NCBI RefSeq assembly: GCF_000473045.1
Contig: NZ_AXAY01000031.1
Coordinates: 44,336 to 108,335, forward strand
Source: Bradyrhizobium sp. WSM3983
GTDB taxonomy: Bacteria > Pseudomonadota > Alphaproteobacteria > Rhizobiales > Xanthobacteraceae
DNA: 64,000 nucleotides
Direction of reading: 5' to 3'
Below, in pieces: positions 33,555-41,844 of the stretch (position 1 is the first letter of the stretch; the number at the start of each line of letters is the position of its first letter). The translations under genes were made by a program, and so were the position numbers. Below the pieces are notes generated by a model. That model had not been told where the DNA came from. It worked only from the letters and a program-made list of their open reading frames with translations, and ran no database searches.

Positions 33555-34196
33555 TCAGCTCAACAGCAGCGTCATACCGGGATCGCCCTTCTCCATTGCG
33601 CGCCGATAGGCCGGACGGGCGCCGATGCGACCGAGATATTTGACCACGTTCGGGCAGCGCGCGAGATCGTAGGGCTGGAAGTAGCGCATCGTGGTGAGCG
33701 AGAAGCCCGTCATGATGTCGGCCGTAGTGAAGACGGTGCCAGCCAGATATTCGGCATCGCGCACACGGGCATCGACCAGGTCGAATGCGCGATCGACGCG
33801 CGTCCTGATCGCGGCCAGCATCGGATTGTCCTCGGCGGGCTTGAGCCGGTTCAGCAGCATCAGCCGGCCCATGCCGGCTTGCAGCGTGCCGTTGGCGAAG
33901 TGAAACCAGTACAGAAATTGTGCGAAGTCGGGCGCGTCCGGGCCGAGCACGAGGCGGCCCTTGCCGTACTTCGCCATGATGTAATCAACGATGGCGCCGG
34001 ATTCGGCCAGCACGAGATCGCCGTCGAAGATGACCGGCGCCGATCCGATCGGATGCAGCGCCTTGTAGTCGGGCGGCGCCAGCATAGTGACGGAATCGCG
34101 CGCATAGCGCTTCAGCTCATAGGGAATCTCGAGCTCCTCGCAGAGCCAGACGATGCGTTCGGATTGCGATTTGCCGAGGTGATGGACGGTGAGCAT
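33555..34196 (-). CDS. Glutathione S-transferase
   Basis: 213 residues with an N-terminal thioredoxin-like domain (MLTVHHLGKSQSERIVWLCE; glutathione-binding ESGAIVDYI near residue 65) and a C-terminal all-helical domain (TTADIMTGFSLTTM). The serine in the position of the catalytic Tyr/Ser (SQSERI) suggests a Theta/Beta-related bacterial class. Its stop is 12 bases from the LysR stop; the two genes converge. Confidence 0.88.
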   Translation of the reverse strand: MLTVHHLGKSQSERIVWLCEELEIPYELKRYARDSVTMLAPPDYKALHPIGSAPVIFDGDLVLAESGAIVDYIMAKYGKGRLVLGPDAPDFAQFLYWFHFANGTLQAGMGRLMLLNRLKPAEDNPMLAAIRTRVDRAFDLVDARVRDAEYLAGTVFTTADIMTGFSLTTMRYFQPYDLARCPNVVKYLGRIGARPAYRRAMEKGDPGMTLLLS

Positions 34197-34283
34197 GAGC
34201 GTCTCCTTGCGACTTCAAATTGGATTAGCCGCGATGCCACATCTTACTCCGTCAATGTGATCTATAAGCAACGACATTCCAAC

Positions 34284-34415
34284 ACCGTCACCCTGAGGTG
34301 GCCGCTTCTTCAGCGGTCCTCGAAGGGCGACGGCCCCCTGCATCTCGGCCGTTCATCCTTCGAGGCTCCGCTTGCGATGCATTCGCCTCGCAAGCTTCGC
34401 ACCTCAGGACGACGG
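34284..34415. repeat. Dispersed intergenic repeat (CATCCTTCGAGG / CCTCAGG type)
   Basis: The stretch contains CCCTGAGG, CCTCGAAGG, ATCCTTCGAGG and CACCTCAGGA, the conserved pieces of a widespread Bradyrhizobium intergenic repeat that also occurs twice near 46.7 kb. It separates the GST gene from the cytochrome b561 gene. Confidence 0.7.
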
Positions 34416-34440
34416 ATTGAACCGACGTACTGTGCGCTTC

Positions 34441-35007
34441 CTACCCCGCCTCGTCCGTCACCATGCGCGTCACGACGCGGTCGCGGCGAACGAAGTGGTG
34501 CCAAATTGGTGCGATGACGTGGACCGCGATCAAGGCCAGCAGCACATAGGCAAAGAGGATGTGGCGGTCCTCATAGGCGCCCGCCGCCGCTTTGTCCGGA
34601 GAGGTGAATTGCGGCACGTTGAACAGGGCGAAGAAGTCCGAGTAGTTGGGCGTGCGCGCGCCCGAATGCGCCCAGCCCAGCATCGCGACCAGGATGACGA
34701 CGAGGTAAAGCGAGCCATGGCTGACATGGGCCGCGATCTTCTGCCAGCGCGAGGTCTCGGCCGGCAGCGCCGGCGTCGGGTTGATGGCGCGCCAGACCAG
34801 GCGCAGCACCGTGAGCAGCAGGATCACATAGCCGATGTCGGCATGGATCGAACGGTAGAAGAACTTGTCGGCGCGCGCGGGGATGTGATTCATCCGCCAG
34901 CCGAAGCCGATCATGCCGATGATCGCGAGCGCCAGGCACCAGTGAAACCACCGGGCGACGCTACCCCAGCCGGTCGTCGTGTTTCTGATCATGTTGGCTC
35001 CCGTCAT
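34441..35007 (-). CDS. Cytochrome b561 (di-heme membrane cytochrome)
   Basis: 188 residues with four membrane spans. Heme-ligand histidines are in RWFHWCLALAI, RSIHADIGYVI and LLALIAVHVIAPIWHHFV. Family members carry electrons within the inner membrane, often from ubiquinol. Two start codons, 35007 and 34992, each have GGAG five bases upstream; the upstream one is listed. It is divergent from murI across 168 bases. Confidence 0.88.
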   Translation of the reverse strand: MTGANMIRNTTTGWGSVARWFHWCLALAIIGMIGFGWRMNHIPARADKFFYRSIHADIGYVILLLTVLRLVWRAINPTPALPAETSRWQKIAAHVSHGSLYLVVILVAMLGWAHSGARTPNYSDFFALFNVPQFTSPDKAAAGAYEDRHILFAYVLLALIAVHVIAPIWHHFVRRDRVVTRMVTDEAG

Positions 35008-35175
35008 GTCGGCTCCGAAAATTTGCGGACATCCCAACCGCAGCGCAGCACGGCTGCTGATAACGGGAACATGCGGCCATAGCGAAATTGAATCGTTCCA
35101 AACTGGCCTCTGGCCACCCCGCCGCAAAACCGCCCAAAAAACCGAATGGTAACCATGGCGGGCTAGGGTAGCGAC

Positions 35176-35973
35176 GTGACCAATTCTCCGACGATCCTGG
35201 TATTCGATTCCGGCCTCGGCGGCCTCACCGTGCTGCGTGAGGTCGTGGCCGCGCGTCCGGACGCGCATTTTGTTTATGTCGCTGACGACGCCTTCTTCCC
35301 CTATGGCCATCACAGCGAGGACGAGATCATCGCCCGCGTGGTGCCGCTGATGGGGGAACTGATCGGCACCCATGATCCTGACCTCGTCGTCATCGCCTGC
35401 AACACCGCTTCCACCCTGGTCCTATCGCATCTGCGTGCCGTTTATTCCGTGCCCTTTGTCGGCACGGTGCCGGCGATCAAGCCGGCCTGCGCCCGGTCGA
35501 AGACCCGCCGTGTCTCGGTGCTCGGCACCAAAGGCACCGTGAAGCGCGAGTACACCAAGGCACTGATCCGCGATTTCGCGCTGGGCTGCGAGGTGACGCT
35601 GGTCGGCTCGCCCGAGCTCGCCTCGCTTGCGGAGCGCGAGCTCAACGGCCACCCGACCAGCGACGGCGATATCCTCGCCGAGCTCACCCCCTGCTTCGTC
35701 GGCGATGCCGCCAACGCGGGCGCGCGCACCGACACGGTGGTCCTAGCCTGCACGCATTATCCGCTGCTGCTCGACCGTTTGGAGCGGCTGGCGCCCTGGC
35801 CGGTGGACTGGATCGATCCTGCGCCGGCCATCGCGCGCCGCGTCTCCGATCTGCTCGGCCCGCACAGCGGCGACATGGTGCAGTCCGGCGCCGAGATGAT
35901 CTTTACGTCGAACCGCGCACATGGGCTCCGGGCGACCCTGACGCCGTTCTTCGGCGGCCGCGCGCTGGCCTGA
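35176..35973 (+). CDS. murI: Glutamate racemase
   Basis: Makes D-glutamate for peptidoglycan. 265 residues; the motifs FDSGLGGLTVLREVV, the first catalytic cysteine in VVIACNTASTL and the second in VLACTHYPLLLD are present, and the catalytic acid residues surround them. A GTG start is used: GTGACCAATTCTCCG, giving VTNSPTILVFDSGLGG. It is essential in most bacteria, which argues against this being an accessory region. Confidence 0.95.
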   Translation: MTNSPTILVFDSGLGGLTVLREVVAARPDAHFVYVADDAFFPYGHHSEDEIIARVVPLMGELIGTHDPDLVVIACNTASTLVLSHLRAVYSVPFVGTVPAIKPACARSKTRRVSVLGTKGTVKREYTKALIRDFALGCEVTLVGSPELASLAERELNGHPTSDGDILAELTPCFVGDAANAGARTDTVVLACTHYPLLLDRLERLAPWPVDWIDPAPAIARRVSDLLGPHSGDMVQSGAEMIFTSNRAHGLRATLTPFFGGRALA

Positions 35974-36034
35974 CTTTTCGCAGACACGCCGCGCTGCTAG
36001 GCTTCGCCGTCGTCATCTCGCGCAAGGTCGTCAC

Positions 36035-36808
36035 ATGTCGGTCCCCGCAACGCCGCTCAATCGCCTCCGCCAATTGTGGAGCGAAGGGCGCCCCGCCTTC
36101 GGCGCGATCGCAACGATCCCGAGCGTGCAGATGGTGCAGATCATGGCGCGCTCGCTCGATTGGATCATCGTCGATCTCGAGCACGGCCCGATTGGATTGA
36201 CCGAAGCGCATGCGATGATCGCGGCGACGACCGGCACGCAGTGCACGCCCTTGGTGCGGATCGCGGCGAACGAGCCGTGGCTTGCGAAAGCGCCGATGGA
36301 TATCGGCGCGTTCGGCATCAATTTTCCGATGATCACGAACCGGAGCGAGGCGGAGAAGGCGGTGCGCAGCGTGCGTTATCCGCCGCGCGGCGATCGCCTG
36401 TGGGGTCCGTTCCACGCGCCGTTCCGCTGGGGCCAATCGATGCCGGACTACATGGCGTCCGCCGACGACGAGATGCTCTGCATGGTCACCATCGAGCATG
36501 TCGATGCGGTCAACCGCATCGACGAGATCATGGCGACGCCGGGCATCGACGTCGCCGTCATCGGTCCCGGCGATCTCGCCACGTCCATCAACAAGCGCGG
36601 ACAGATGGACGATCCCGAGCTGCTCGAACTGATCGCCCGCGCCGAAGCCGGCATCCTCAAGAGCGGCGTCCCGATCGGCGGCGTGGCGCGCACCGCAGAC
36701 CAGGCTAACGCCCTGATTGATCGCGGCTACCGCGCGATCGCGCTCGGCTTCGACTGGTCGCTGTTCCAGCGCGGCATCATGGCGGCGTTCGATGGGATCA
36801 AGCGCTGA
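36035..36808 (+). CDS. HpcH/HpaI-family class II aldolase
   Basis: 257-residue pyruvate-dependent aldolase of the HpcH/HpaI type. Seen: GAIATIPSVQMVQIMARSLD, the metal/substrate acid in IIVDLEHGPIGL, VIGPGDLATSIN and IGGVARTADQANALID. Members cleave 4-hydroxy-2-oxo acids or act as citrate-lyase beta-like enzymes; the substrate cannot be set. It lies 61 bases after murI on the same strand; a functional link between them is not apparent. Confidence 0.88.
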   Translation: MSVPATPLNRLRQLWSEGRPAFGAIATIPSVQMVQIMARSLDWIIVDLEHGPIGLTEAHAMIAATTGTQCTPLVRIAANEPWLAKAPMDIGAFGINFPMITNRSEAEKAVRSVRYPPRGDRLWGPFHAPFRWGQSMPDYMASADDEMLCMVTIEHVDAVNRIDEIMATPGIDVAVIGPGDLATSINKRGQMDDPELLELIARAEAGILKSGVPIGGVARTADQANALIDRGYRAIALGFDWSLFQRGIMAAFDGIKR

Positions 36809-36879
36809 ACAGGCCGATTGCCACCTTGCCGGGAACAGTGGCGCTGCCAGGGTCGGCCGTTCCAGGGAGGAAACAATCG

Positions 36880-37263
36880 ATGTTCAAAAAGAGCCTGCTC
36901 GTTCTCGCCTTCACCGGCCTCGCGGTCGCGGCCTTTGCCCAGCAGATCGGGATCAAGCGTACCCCGCTTCAGAAGGTCGAGTTCCCGGATGGCTACAACA
37001 CCATCACGGCCATCGCGGAAGTCCCGGCTGGCGGCGCGGCCGGACGCCACACCCATCCTGGAATTGAGACGGGCTACGTGCTGGAAGGCGAGCTCAGTCT
37101 TCTCGTCGAGGGGCAGCCGGACAAGACCCTGAAGGCCGGCGATTCCTATCAAATCCCGGCAGGCGTCGTGCACGACGCAAAGGCTCATGGCGATAAGGCT
37201 ATGAAAGTGCTTGGAGTTTACGTCGTCGACAAGACCAAGCCGCTGGCCTCCCCGGCCCTCTGA
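36880..37263 (+). CDS. Exported cupin-domain protein
   Basis: 127 residues: a signal peptide (MFKKSLLVLAFTGLAVAAFA) then one cupin barrel with the two metal motifs reading PAGGAAGRHTHPGIETGYVL and GDSYQIPAGVVHDAKA. The GGAGG six to eight bases before the ATG fixes the start. The metal-binding histidines (HTH...E...H) are complete, so it is probably a metal-dependent enzyme or sensor in the periplasm. A hairpin (about 37271-37300) follows the stop. Confidence 0.88.
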   Translation: MFKKSLLVLAFTGLAVAAFAQQIGIKRTPLQKVEFPDGYNTITAIAEVPAGGAAGRHTHPGIETGYVLEGELSLLVEGQPDKTLKAGDSYQIPAGVVHDAKAHGDKAMKVLGVYVVDKTKPLASPAL

Positions 37264-37270
37264 TAAGGCC

Positions 37271-37300
37271 GAACCGACCCGCTCCCAACCGGGTTGGTTC
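37271..37300 (+). terminator. Probable terminator hairpin after the cupin gene
   Basis: GAACC-ACCCG pairs with CGGGT-GGTTC around a short loop, eight bases after the cupin stop. The following bases are not T-rich, so it may end transcription only in part. Confidence 0.45.
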
Positions 37301-37369
37301 GTGCTAGAGCAGATGGCGAGCGGGAGCCCCTCGCCATCCCTTATGTGAGTCCGCGGGAACCGGAGAACG

Positions 37370-38137
37370 ATGCGCGGTCAAGCTAAGAACATTTCGCTGC
37401 CGCGCCGCCTGATCATCGACCTCATGCGCGCCTCGATGGACGTGCCGTTCGTCTCGCTGTCCCGCCCGCTCAATATCCGGCCTCTGCTGGAGGCCCGCGC
37501 GGGCGCGATGGCGCCCGCCGGCTGGGCCGCGATGTTCGTCAAGGCCTTCGCCCTCGTCGCCAAAGACGAGCCGGTCCTGCGCACCGTCTATGCCAAATGG
37601 CCCTGGCCATCTCTCTACGAGCTGCCGAAGAGCGTGGCGCTGATCGCCATCGCCCGGGTCGAGGACGGCGAGGAATGCGTGATGCCGCAGCGAATCGCAG
37701 CCCCGGAGGCCATGACGCTGGGCGCGGTCGACGCCGAAATCCGGCGCGCCAAGACGGCGCCGATCGAGGATGTCCCGATGTTCCGCAAGATCATGCGGGC
37801 GACTCGCCTGCCGCTGCCGCTGCGCCGGCTGTCCTGGGCTGTGGGGCTCAATTTCGGCCGGCAGAGGGGCAATTGGTTCGGCAGCTTCGCGGTGAGCTCG
37901 GTGGCCGCCTATGGCGGCGGCGAGCTCCACCCCGTCACGCCCGGCCCTTTCATCGTCAGCTATGGGGTGGTCGCGCCCGACCAGACCATCCATGTTGTGA
38001 TCCGCTGGGACCACCGGGTTACCGACGCCGCCCCCATCGCCCGGGTCCTGACCCGGCTGGAACAGGTGCTGAACACTGAAATCGCTGCCGAATTACGAGC
38101 GGCCGGCGCCAAGCCGATCCGGGCGGTCGGGACCTGA
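37370..38137 (+). CDS. Orphan 2-oxoacid-dehydrogenase E2-like acyltransferase-domain protein
   Basis: A 255-residue protein that matches the E2 acyltransferase fold (CAT-like) only. No lipoyl or E1/E3-binding domain precedes it. The catalytic region reads IRWDHRVTDAAPIARVL, where E2 enzymes have DHRxxDG: His and Asp are kept but Gly becomes Ala. N-terminal RRLIIDLMRASMDVPFVSL and PGPFIVSYGVVAPDQTIHVV fit the fold. Without a lipoyl domain it may use a free CoA thioester. The neighbours (cupin, rpsD) give no clue. Role unknown. Confidence 0.75.
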   Translation: MRGQAKNISLPRRLIIDLMRASMDVPFVSLSRPLNIRPLLEARAGAMAPAGWAAMFVKAFALVAKDEPVLRTVYAKWPWPSLYELPKSVALIAIARVEDGEECVMPQRIAAPEAMTLGAVDAEIRRAKTAPIEDVPMFRKIMRATRLPLPLRRLSWAVGLNFGRQRGNWFGSFAVSSVAAYGGGELHPVTPGPFIVSYGVVAPDQTIHVVIRWDHRVTDAAPIARVLTRLEQVLNTEIAAELRAAGAKPIRAVGT

Positions 38138-38193
38138 TTTCGGGGCCGTTCGCATTGACAGAACGACCCAAACTCTCCTAAAAGCCGCCTGCT

Positions 38194-38215
38194 CGCGGGC
38201 CGATTTCGGCCCGCG
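38194..38215. promoter_or_regulatory. Perfect hairpin in the rpsD leader region
   Basis: CGCGGGCCGA pairs with TCGGCCCGCG around a 2-base turn, 57 bases after the upstream stop and 120 bases before the rpsD start. It could end the upstream gene or form part of a leader. No long T-run follows. Confidence 0.5.
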
Positions 38216-38335
38216 AAGCGTTTCGCGACCCGTGGTCCTCTCCCTTAAGCTTTGGGGATCGGACCTGTCAGTGCCGGGCTAGCCCGTCACCCAGGAGGGC
38301 GCGTTTCCTCAAACCATGTACCTGAAGAGGACGCG

Positions 38336-38953
38336 ATGACTAAGCGCAGTGAGGCGAAGTACAAACTCGATCGCCGTATGGGCCAGAACATCTGGGGCCG
38401 CCCGAAGAGCCCCGTCAACCGCAGGGAATACGGCCCTGGCCAGCACGGCCAGCGCCGCAAGGGCAAGCTCTCCGACTTCGGCGTGCAGCTGCGCGCCAAG
38501 CAGAAGCTGAAGGGCTACTACGCCAACATTTCCGAGCGTCAGTTCCACGGCATCTATGTCGAGGCGAGCCGCCTCAAGGGTGACACCGGCGAGAACCTGA
38601 TCGGCCTGCTCGAGCGTCGTCTCGACGCGGTCGTGTACCGCGCCAAGTTCGTCTCGACGATCTTCGCCGCGCGCCAGTTCATCAACCACGGCCACATCAA
38701 GGTGAACGGCCGCAAGGTCAACATCTCGAGCTACCAGATCAAGGTCGGCGACGTGATCGAGGTCAAGGAAGCCTCCAAGCAGCTGGCCCACGTTCTCGAA
38801 GCCAGCCAGCTCCCCGAGCGCGACACCCCCGACTATCTCGAAGTCGACCACGGCAAGATGACCGCGAAATACGTGCGCATCCCCGCCCTCTCCGACGTGC
38901 CGTTCCCGGTGCAGATGGAGCCCCATCTGGTCGTCGAATTCTATTCGCGCTGA
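38336..38953 (+). CDS. rpsD: 30S ribosomal protein S4
   Basis: Primary 16S rRNA-binding protein of the small subunit, 205 residues. The start gives MTKRSEAKYKLDRRMGQNIW and the S4 fold includes the RNA-binding S4 domain LERRLDAVVYRAKFVSTIFA with ARQFINHGHIKVNGRKVN. Its start is at 38336, with GAAGAGGACGCG just before; an upstream in-frame start exists but not the family length. The gene stands alone with a strong terminator, as is usual for rpsD outside the alpha operon. Confidence 0.97.
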   Translation: MTKRSEAKYKLDRRMGQNIWGRPKSPVNRREYGPGQHGQRRKGKLSDFGVQLRAKQKLKGYYANISERQFHGIYVEASRLKGDTGENLIGLLERRLDAVVYRAKFVSTIFAARQFINHGHIKVNGRKVNISSYQIKVGDVIEVKEASKQLAHVLEASQLPERDTPDYLEVDHGKMTAKYVRIPALSDVPFPVQMEPHLVVEFYSR

Positions 38954-38974
38954 TAGTTCGGCACACCAACGTTC

Positions 38975-39004
38975 AAAGGCCCCGGTTTCCGGGGCCTTTT
39001 TGTT
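38975..39004 (+). terminator. Rho-independent terminator of rpsD
   Basis: AAAGGCCCCGG pairs with CCGGGGCCTTT around a TTT loop, followed by TTTTT. It lies 22 bases after the rpsD stop codon. Confidence 0.9.
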
Positions 39005-39021
39005 GTGGTAACATCCCATCG

Positions 39022-39237
39022 ATGTCCCAGACGACCGACCAGCTCGCCAATATTACTCCCTCGGCAACGCCGTCCGAAGCCGAGCTTGAGGCATGGGCCA
39101 AGCTGCCCCGCGACGAGCAAGTCCGTCGATATCAAGCGCTGTTCGCTCAGCCTAATTGCAACACCTTCACCTCGGACACGCCGGACGACATCCTCGCCGC
39201 TGCGCGCCAACGCGTCGCCCAACGCCGCCATGGCTGA
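39022..39237 (+). CDS. Antitoxin-like protein of a ParD/ParE-type toxin-antitoxin module
   Basis: A 71-residue protein, all helical in appearance (PSEAELEAWAKLPRDEQVRR, YQALFAQ). No classic ribbon-helix-helix strand is obvious. It is called an antitoxin because its stop overlaps the start of a decayed ParE-like toxin gene by 8 bases, the usual layout of such modules. The antitoxin gene is intact while the toxin is broken, which would be tolerated. Low-confidence name; the pairing is the evidence. Confidence 0.6.
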   Translation: MSQTTDQLANITPSATPSEAELEAWAKLPRDEQVRRYQALFAQPNCNTFTSDTPDDILAAARQRVAQRRHG

Positions 39238-39432
39238 GTACCGGCTATCGGAGCCTTTGGACTTCTCGCCGATTTTCCGCTGATCGGCCAGCAAGTGGAT
39301 GAACTCGCGGCAGGCTATCGACGTTTCCGCTTCCAATCCCATCTGATTTTTTACGCCGTGCAACCCGACCACGTCGAAATCCGTGCCATTCTTCACGGCG
39401 CGCAAGACATCAGACCGCAACTGTTCGACTAG
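39230..39432 (+). pseudogene. Decayed ParE-family toxin gene
   Basis: The ORF begins MAEYRLSEP, as ParE toxins do, and after 17 codons meets a TGA at 39281-39283. In a different frame the same stretch continues (39280-39432) as LIGQQVDELAAGYRRFRFQS then HLIFYAVQPDHVEIRAILHG, ending FD-stop, the C-terminal half of a ParE toxin. Only about 70 codons of a usual 95-100 remain, so a deletion of roughly 35-40 codons in the middle plus a frameshift has occurred. The start overlaps the antitoxin gene stop. Confidence 0.75.
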
Positions 39433-39437
39433 ATGAA

Positions 39438-40520
39438 ATGACGAGACAGCTCATGCTCTACACCCCTCCCACGATCGATCCCAAGGCGCCGCCGGTGCGC
39501 ATCAATCTGCTGTCGGACACGCAGACCAAGCCGACGGCAGCGATGCGCGAGGCCATGGCGCGGGCCGAAGTTGGCGACGAGCAGGTCGGCGACGACCCGA
39601 CCGTAAATGCGCTGTGCGAGCGCGTGGCCGAGCTGATGGGCAAGGAGGCCGCGGTCTACATGCCCTCGGGCACGATGTGCAACGTCACCGCGACGCTGGT
39701 GCATTGCCGTCCCGGCGACGAAATCCTCGCGCATGAGACCGCGCACATCATCGCGCGCGAAGGCGGCGCACATGCCGCGATCGGCGGCTTCCAGGTGACG
39801 CAACTCAAGGGCCCCGACGGCCAGTTCACACCGGAAACATTTCGCAAGGCGCTGCACCCACGCACGCGCTACCAGCCGCCGCAGACCGTCGTCAGCGTCG
39901 AGCAGACCGCCAATATCGGCGGCGGCACGATCTGGAAGAAGACCGCGCTCGACGAGATCGTCGCCATCGCCAAGCAACATGGCCTCGTCACCCACATGGA
40001 CGGCGCGCGCCTACTCAACGCGACAGTGGCAAGCGGCATCTCCCCGCGCGACATGACCGCGGGCTGGGATTCGGCCTGGATTGATTTCTCCAAGGGCCTG
40101 GGCGCGCCGATCGGCGGCGTGCTCGCGGGCACGCGCGCCTTCATCGATGCGGTCTGGCAATGGAAGCAGCGGCTCGGCGGCTCGATGCGGCAGGCCGGCG
40201 TCTGCGCGGCGGCCTGCATCTACGCGCTCGATCATCACGTTGAGCGCCTTGCCGACGATCACGCAAATGCGCGCGCGCTCGCGCGCGGCCTGTCGCAGAT
40301 TTCGGGCGTCGAGGTGCAGGAGCCCGAGACCAACCTCGTGTTCTTCAGGCCTGATGGCGCCGGCATGCCCGGCGACAAGATGGTCGCGGCACTGCGCCAG
40401 CGCGGCGTGACGCTCGCGATGATGGACGGCCGCATCCGCGCCTGCACCCATCTCGACGTCAAGGCGAGCCAGATCGAGGAAATGATCGGCCACGTCAGAG
40501 AGATCGTGCGCGGGGCGTAA
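39438..40520 (+). CDS. Low-specificity threonine aldolase family protein (PLP-dependent)
   Basis: A fold-type I PLP enzyme, 360 residues, cleaving beta-hydroxy amino acids such as threonine or L-allo-threonine to glycine. Seen: LLSDTQTKPTAAMREAMARA, YMPSGTMCNVTATLVHCRPG, MDGARLLNATVASG and the PLP-binding lysine in DFSKGLGAPIGGVLAG. The start is the first ATG after the toxin remnant, six bases past its stop; a second ATG five codons in is possible. It is followed by an intergenic repeat and convergent serine-hydrolase genes. Confidence 0.88.
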   Translation: MTRQLMLYTPPTIDPKAPPVRINLLSDTQTKPTAAMREAMARAEVGDEQVGDDPTVNALCERVAELMGKEAAVYMPSGTMCNVTATLVHCRPGDEILAHETAHIIAREGGAHAAIGGFQVTQLKGPDGQFTPETFRKALHPRTRYQPPQTVVSVEQTANIGGGTIWKKTALDEIVAIAKQHGLVTHMDGARLLNATVASGISPRDMTAGWDSAWIDFSKGLGAPIGGVLAGTRAFIDAVWQWKQRLGGSMRQAGVCAAACIYALDHHVERLADDHANARALARGLSQISGVEVQEPETNLVFFRPDGAGMPGDKMVAALRQRGVTLAMMDGRIRACTHLDVKASQIEEMIGHVREIVRGA

Positions 40521-40522
40521 CC

Positions 40523-40573
40523 AAAGCGTTTTCGAGCGAAGTGAATACCGGTTCGCGTAAAGAAAACGCGTCA
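40523..40573. repeat. Dispersed intergenic palindromic repeat (AAGCGTTTTC / GAAAACGCG type)
   Basis: Arms AAGCGTTTTC and GAAAACGC(G) flank GAGCGAAGTGAATACCGGTT. The pattern AAGCGTTTTCxAGCGAAGTGxxxACCGGTTCGCGT is one of the commonest repeats in Rhizobiales intergenic regions as I recall. It sits between the aldolase and the serine-hydrolase genes, at the tails of both, and could act as a terminator. Confidence 0.8.
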
Positions 40574-40583
40574 GAACAAGAAT

Positions 40584-41843
40584 CTACCGCCCCATCGCCT
40601 GATAGATCAGCGTCTTCAGCGCGAGCTGAATCCGGCCGCGTTGCGACGGGGTCTGCACCATGAAAATCCCGAACAGATCGTCTTCGGGATCGATGAAGAA
40701 GAAGGTGCCGCCGACGCCATCCCAGCGATATTCGCCGAGCGGCCACGACGTGCCCGGCGGCACCGAGGTGCGCACGGCGACACCGAGGCCGTAGCCGGAG
40801 CTCTCCCCCGGGTAATAGTTTTTGTCGCGCTCAACGTGAGTCTCAGGACCGACGTGATCCGACGCCATCACGGCGAGCGTTTCCGGCCTGAGATAGTGCC
40901 GCCCCTCATAGCTGCCGCCGTTGAGCAGCATCTGTGAGAAGCGCGCATAGTCGCCGACGGTGCCGACCAGGCCGCCACCGCCGGACTCCCACTTCAGCGG
41001 TTTCCGGGGATCGCGGACCCGCGTCATCGGGCTGATCGCACGATCTTCCGGCATCGGCTCGGCGATACGCGGCCACTTGGCGGGATCGGCGACATAGAAC
41101 GCGGTGTCCTTCATCCCGAGTGGATCGAGCAGCCGCTCCTTCGCGAACTGGAATAGCGATTTCCCCGATATCACCTCGATGATGCGGCCGAGCACGTCGG
41201 TGGAGTGGCCGTAATCCCAGATCGTGCCGGGCTGCTCGGCAAGCGGCAGCGCGGTGATCTTCGCGACGAGTTCGGCGTTGGTCGAATCCTTGTCGAACAG
41301 ACCGGCGTCGGCATAGAGCTTGTTCACCAGGCCCCCGCCATGATAGCCGTAGGGGATCCCGGCGGTGTGGCGCATCAAATCCTCGATCGTCACTGGGCGG
41401 TTGAGCGGCTCCAGGTCCAGCGAGACCTTGTCGTCCTCGGCCTTCTTCTCGACGCCGACCTTCATGCCGGCAAAGGCCGGGATATATTTCGAGACGGGAT
41501 CGTTGATCGCGAGCTTGCCATCCTCGACCAGCATCATCGTCAGGACAGAGGTGATTGGCTTCGACATCGAATAGAGCCGGAAGATCGTGTCCGCGCTCAT
41601 CGACATCTCGGTCGCGACGTCGCGGACGCCGAAATTCTCGTAATAGACCGGCTTGCCGTGCTGCTGGAGCAGAAGGATCGCGCCCGGAAACTTGCCGGTC
41701 GCGATCTCGTTCCTGATGTAGTCGGAGACTTTCGCCAGGCCCTCCGGCGTGAAGCTGTGCGCGCGGCCCTCGGAGCCCGCTTGCGCACCGGCGACGCCGG
41801 ACAAAAGAACGAGCGCCGCGAAGAGCGCGCGGCGCCCGAACAT
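40584..41843 (-). CDS. Exported serine hydrolase of the beta-lactamase/class C family (copy 1)
   Basis: 419 residues with a signal peptide (MFGRRALFAALVLLSGVAGA) and the class-C type catalytic motif LYSMSKPITS (S-x-x-K). The second Tyr motif lies in IWDYGHSTDVLGRI. Family members are esterases, D-aminopeptidases or beta-lactamase relatives; the function cannot be set from sequence. Its ATG lies one base after the stop of copy 2, so the two are translationally coupled. ATG at 41843 chosen over one seven codons upstream because it gives the signal peptide. Confidence 0.88.
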   Translation of the reverse strand: MFGRRALFAALVLLSGVAGAQAGSEGRAHSFTPEGLAKVSDYIRNEIATGKFPGAILLLQQHGKPVYYENFGVRDVATEMSMSADTIFRLYSMSKPITSVLTMMLVEDGKLAINDPVSKYIPAFAGMKVGVEKKAEDDKVSLDLEPLNRPVTIEDLMRHTAGIPYGYHGGGLVNKLYADAGLFDKDSTNAELVAKITALPLAEQPGTIWDYGHSTDVLGRIIEVISGKSLFQFAKERLLDPLGMKDTAFYVADPAKWPRIAEPMPEDRAISPMTRVRDPRKPLKWESGGGGLVGTVGDYARFSQMLLNGGSYEGRHYLRPETLAVMASDHVGPETHVERDKNYYPGESSGYGLGVAVRTSVPPGTSWPLGEYRWDGVGGTFFFIDPEDDLFGIFMVQTPSQRGRIQLALKTLIYQAMGR

Positions 41844-41844
41844 G

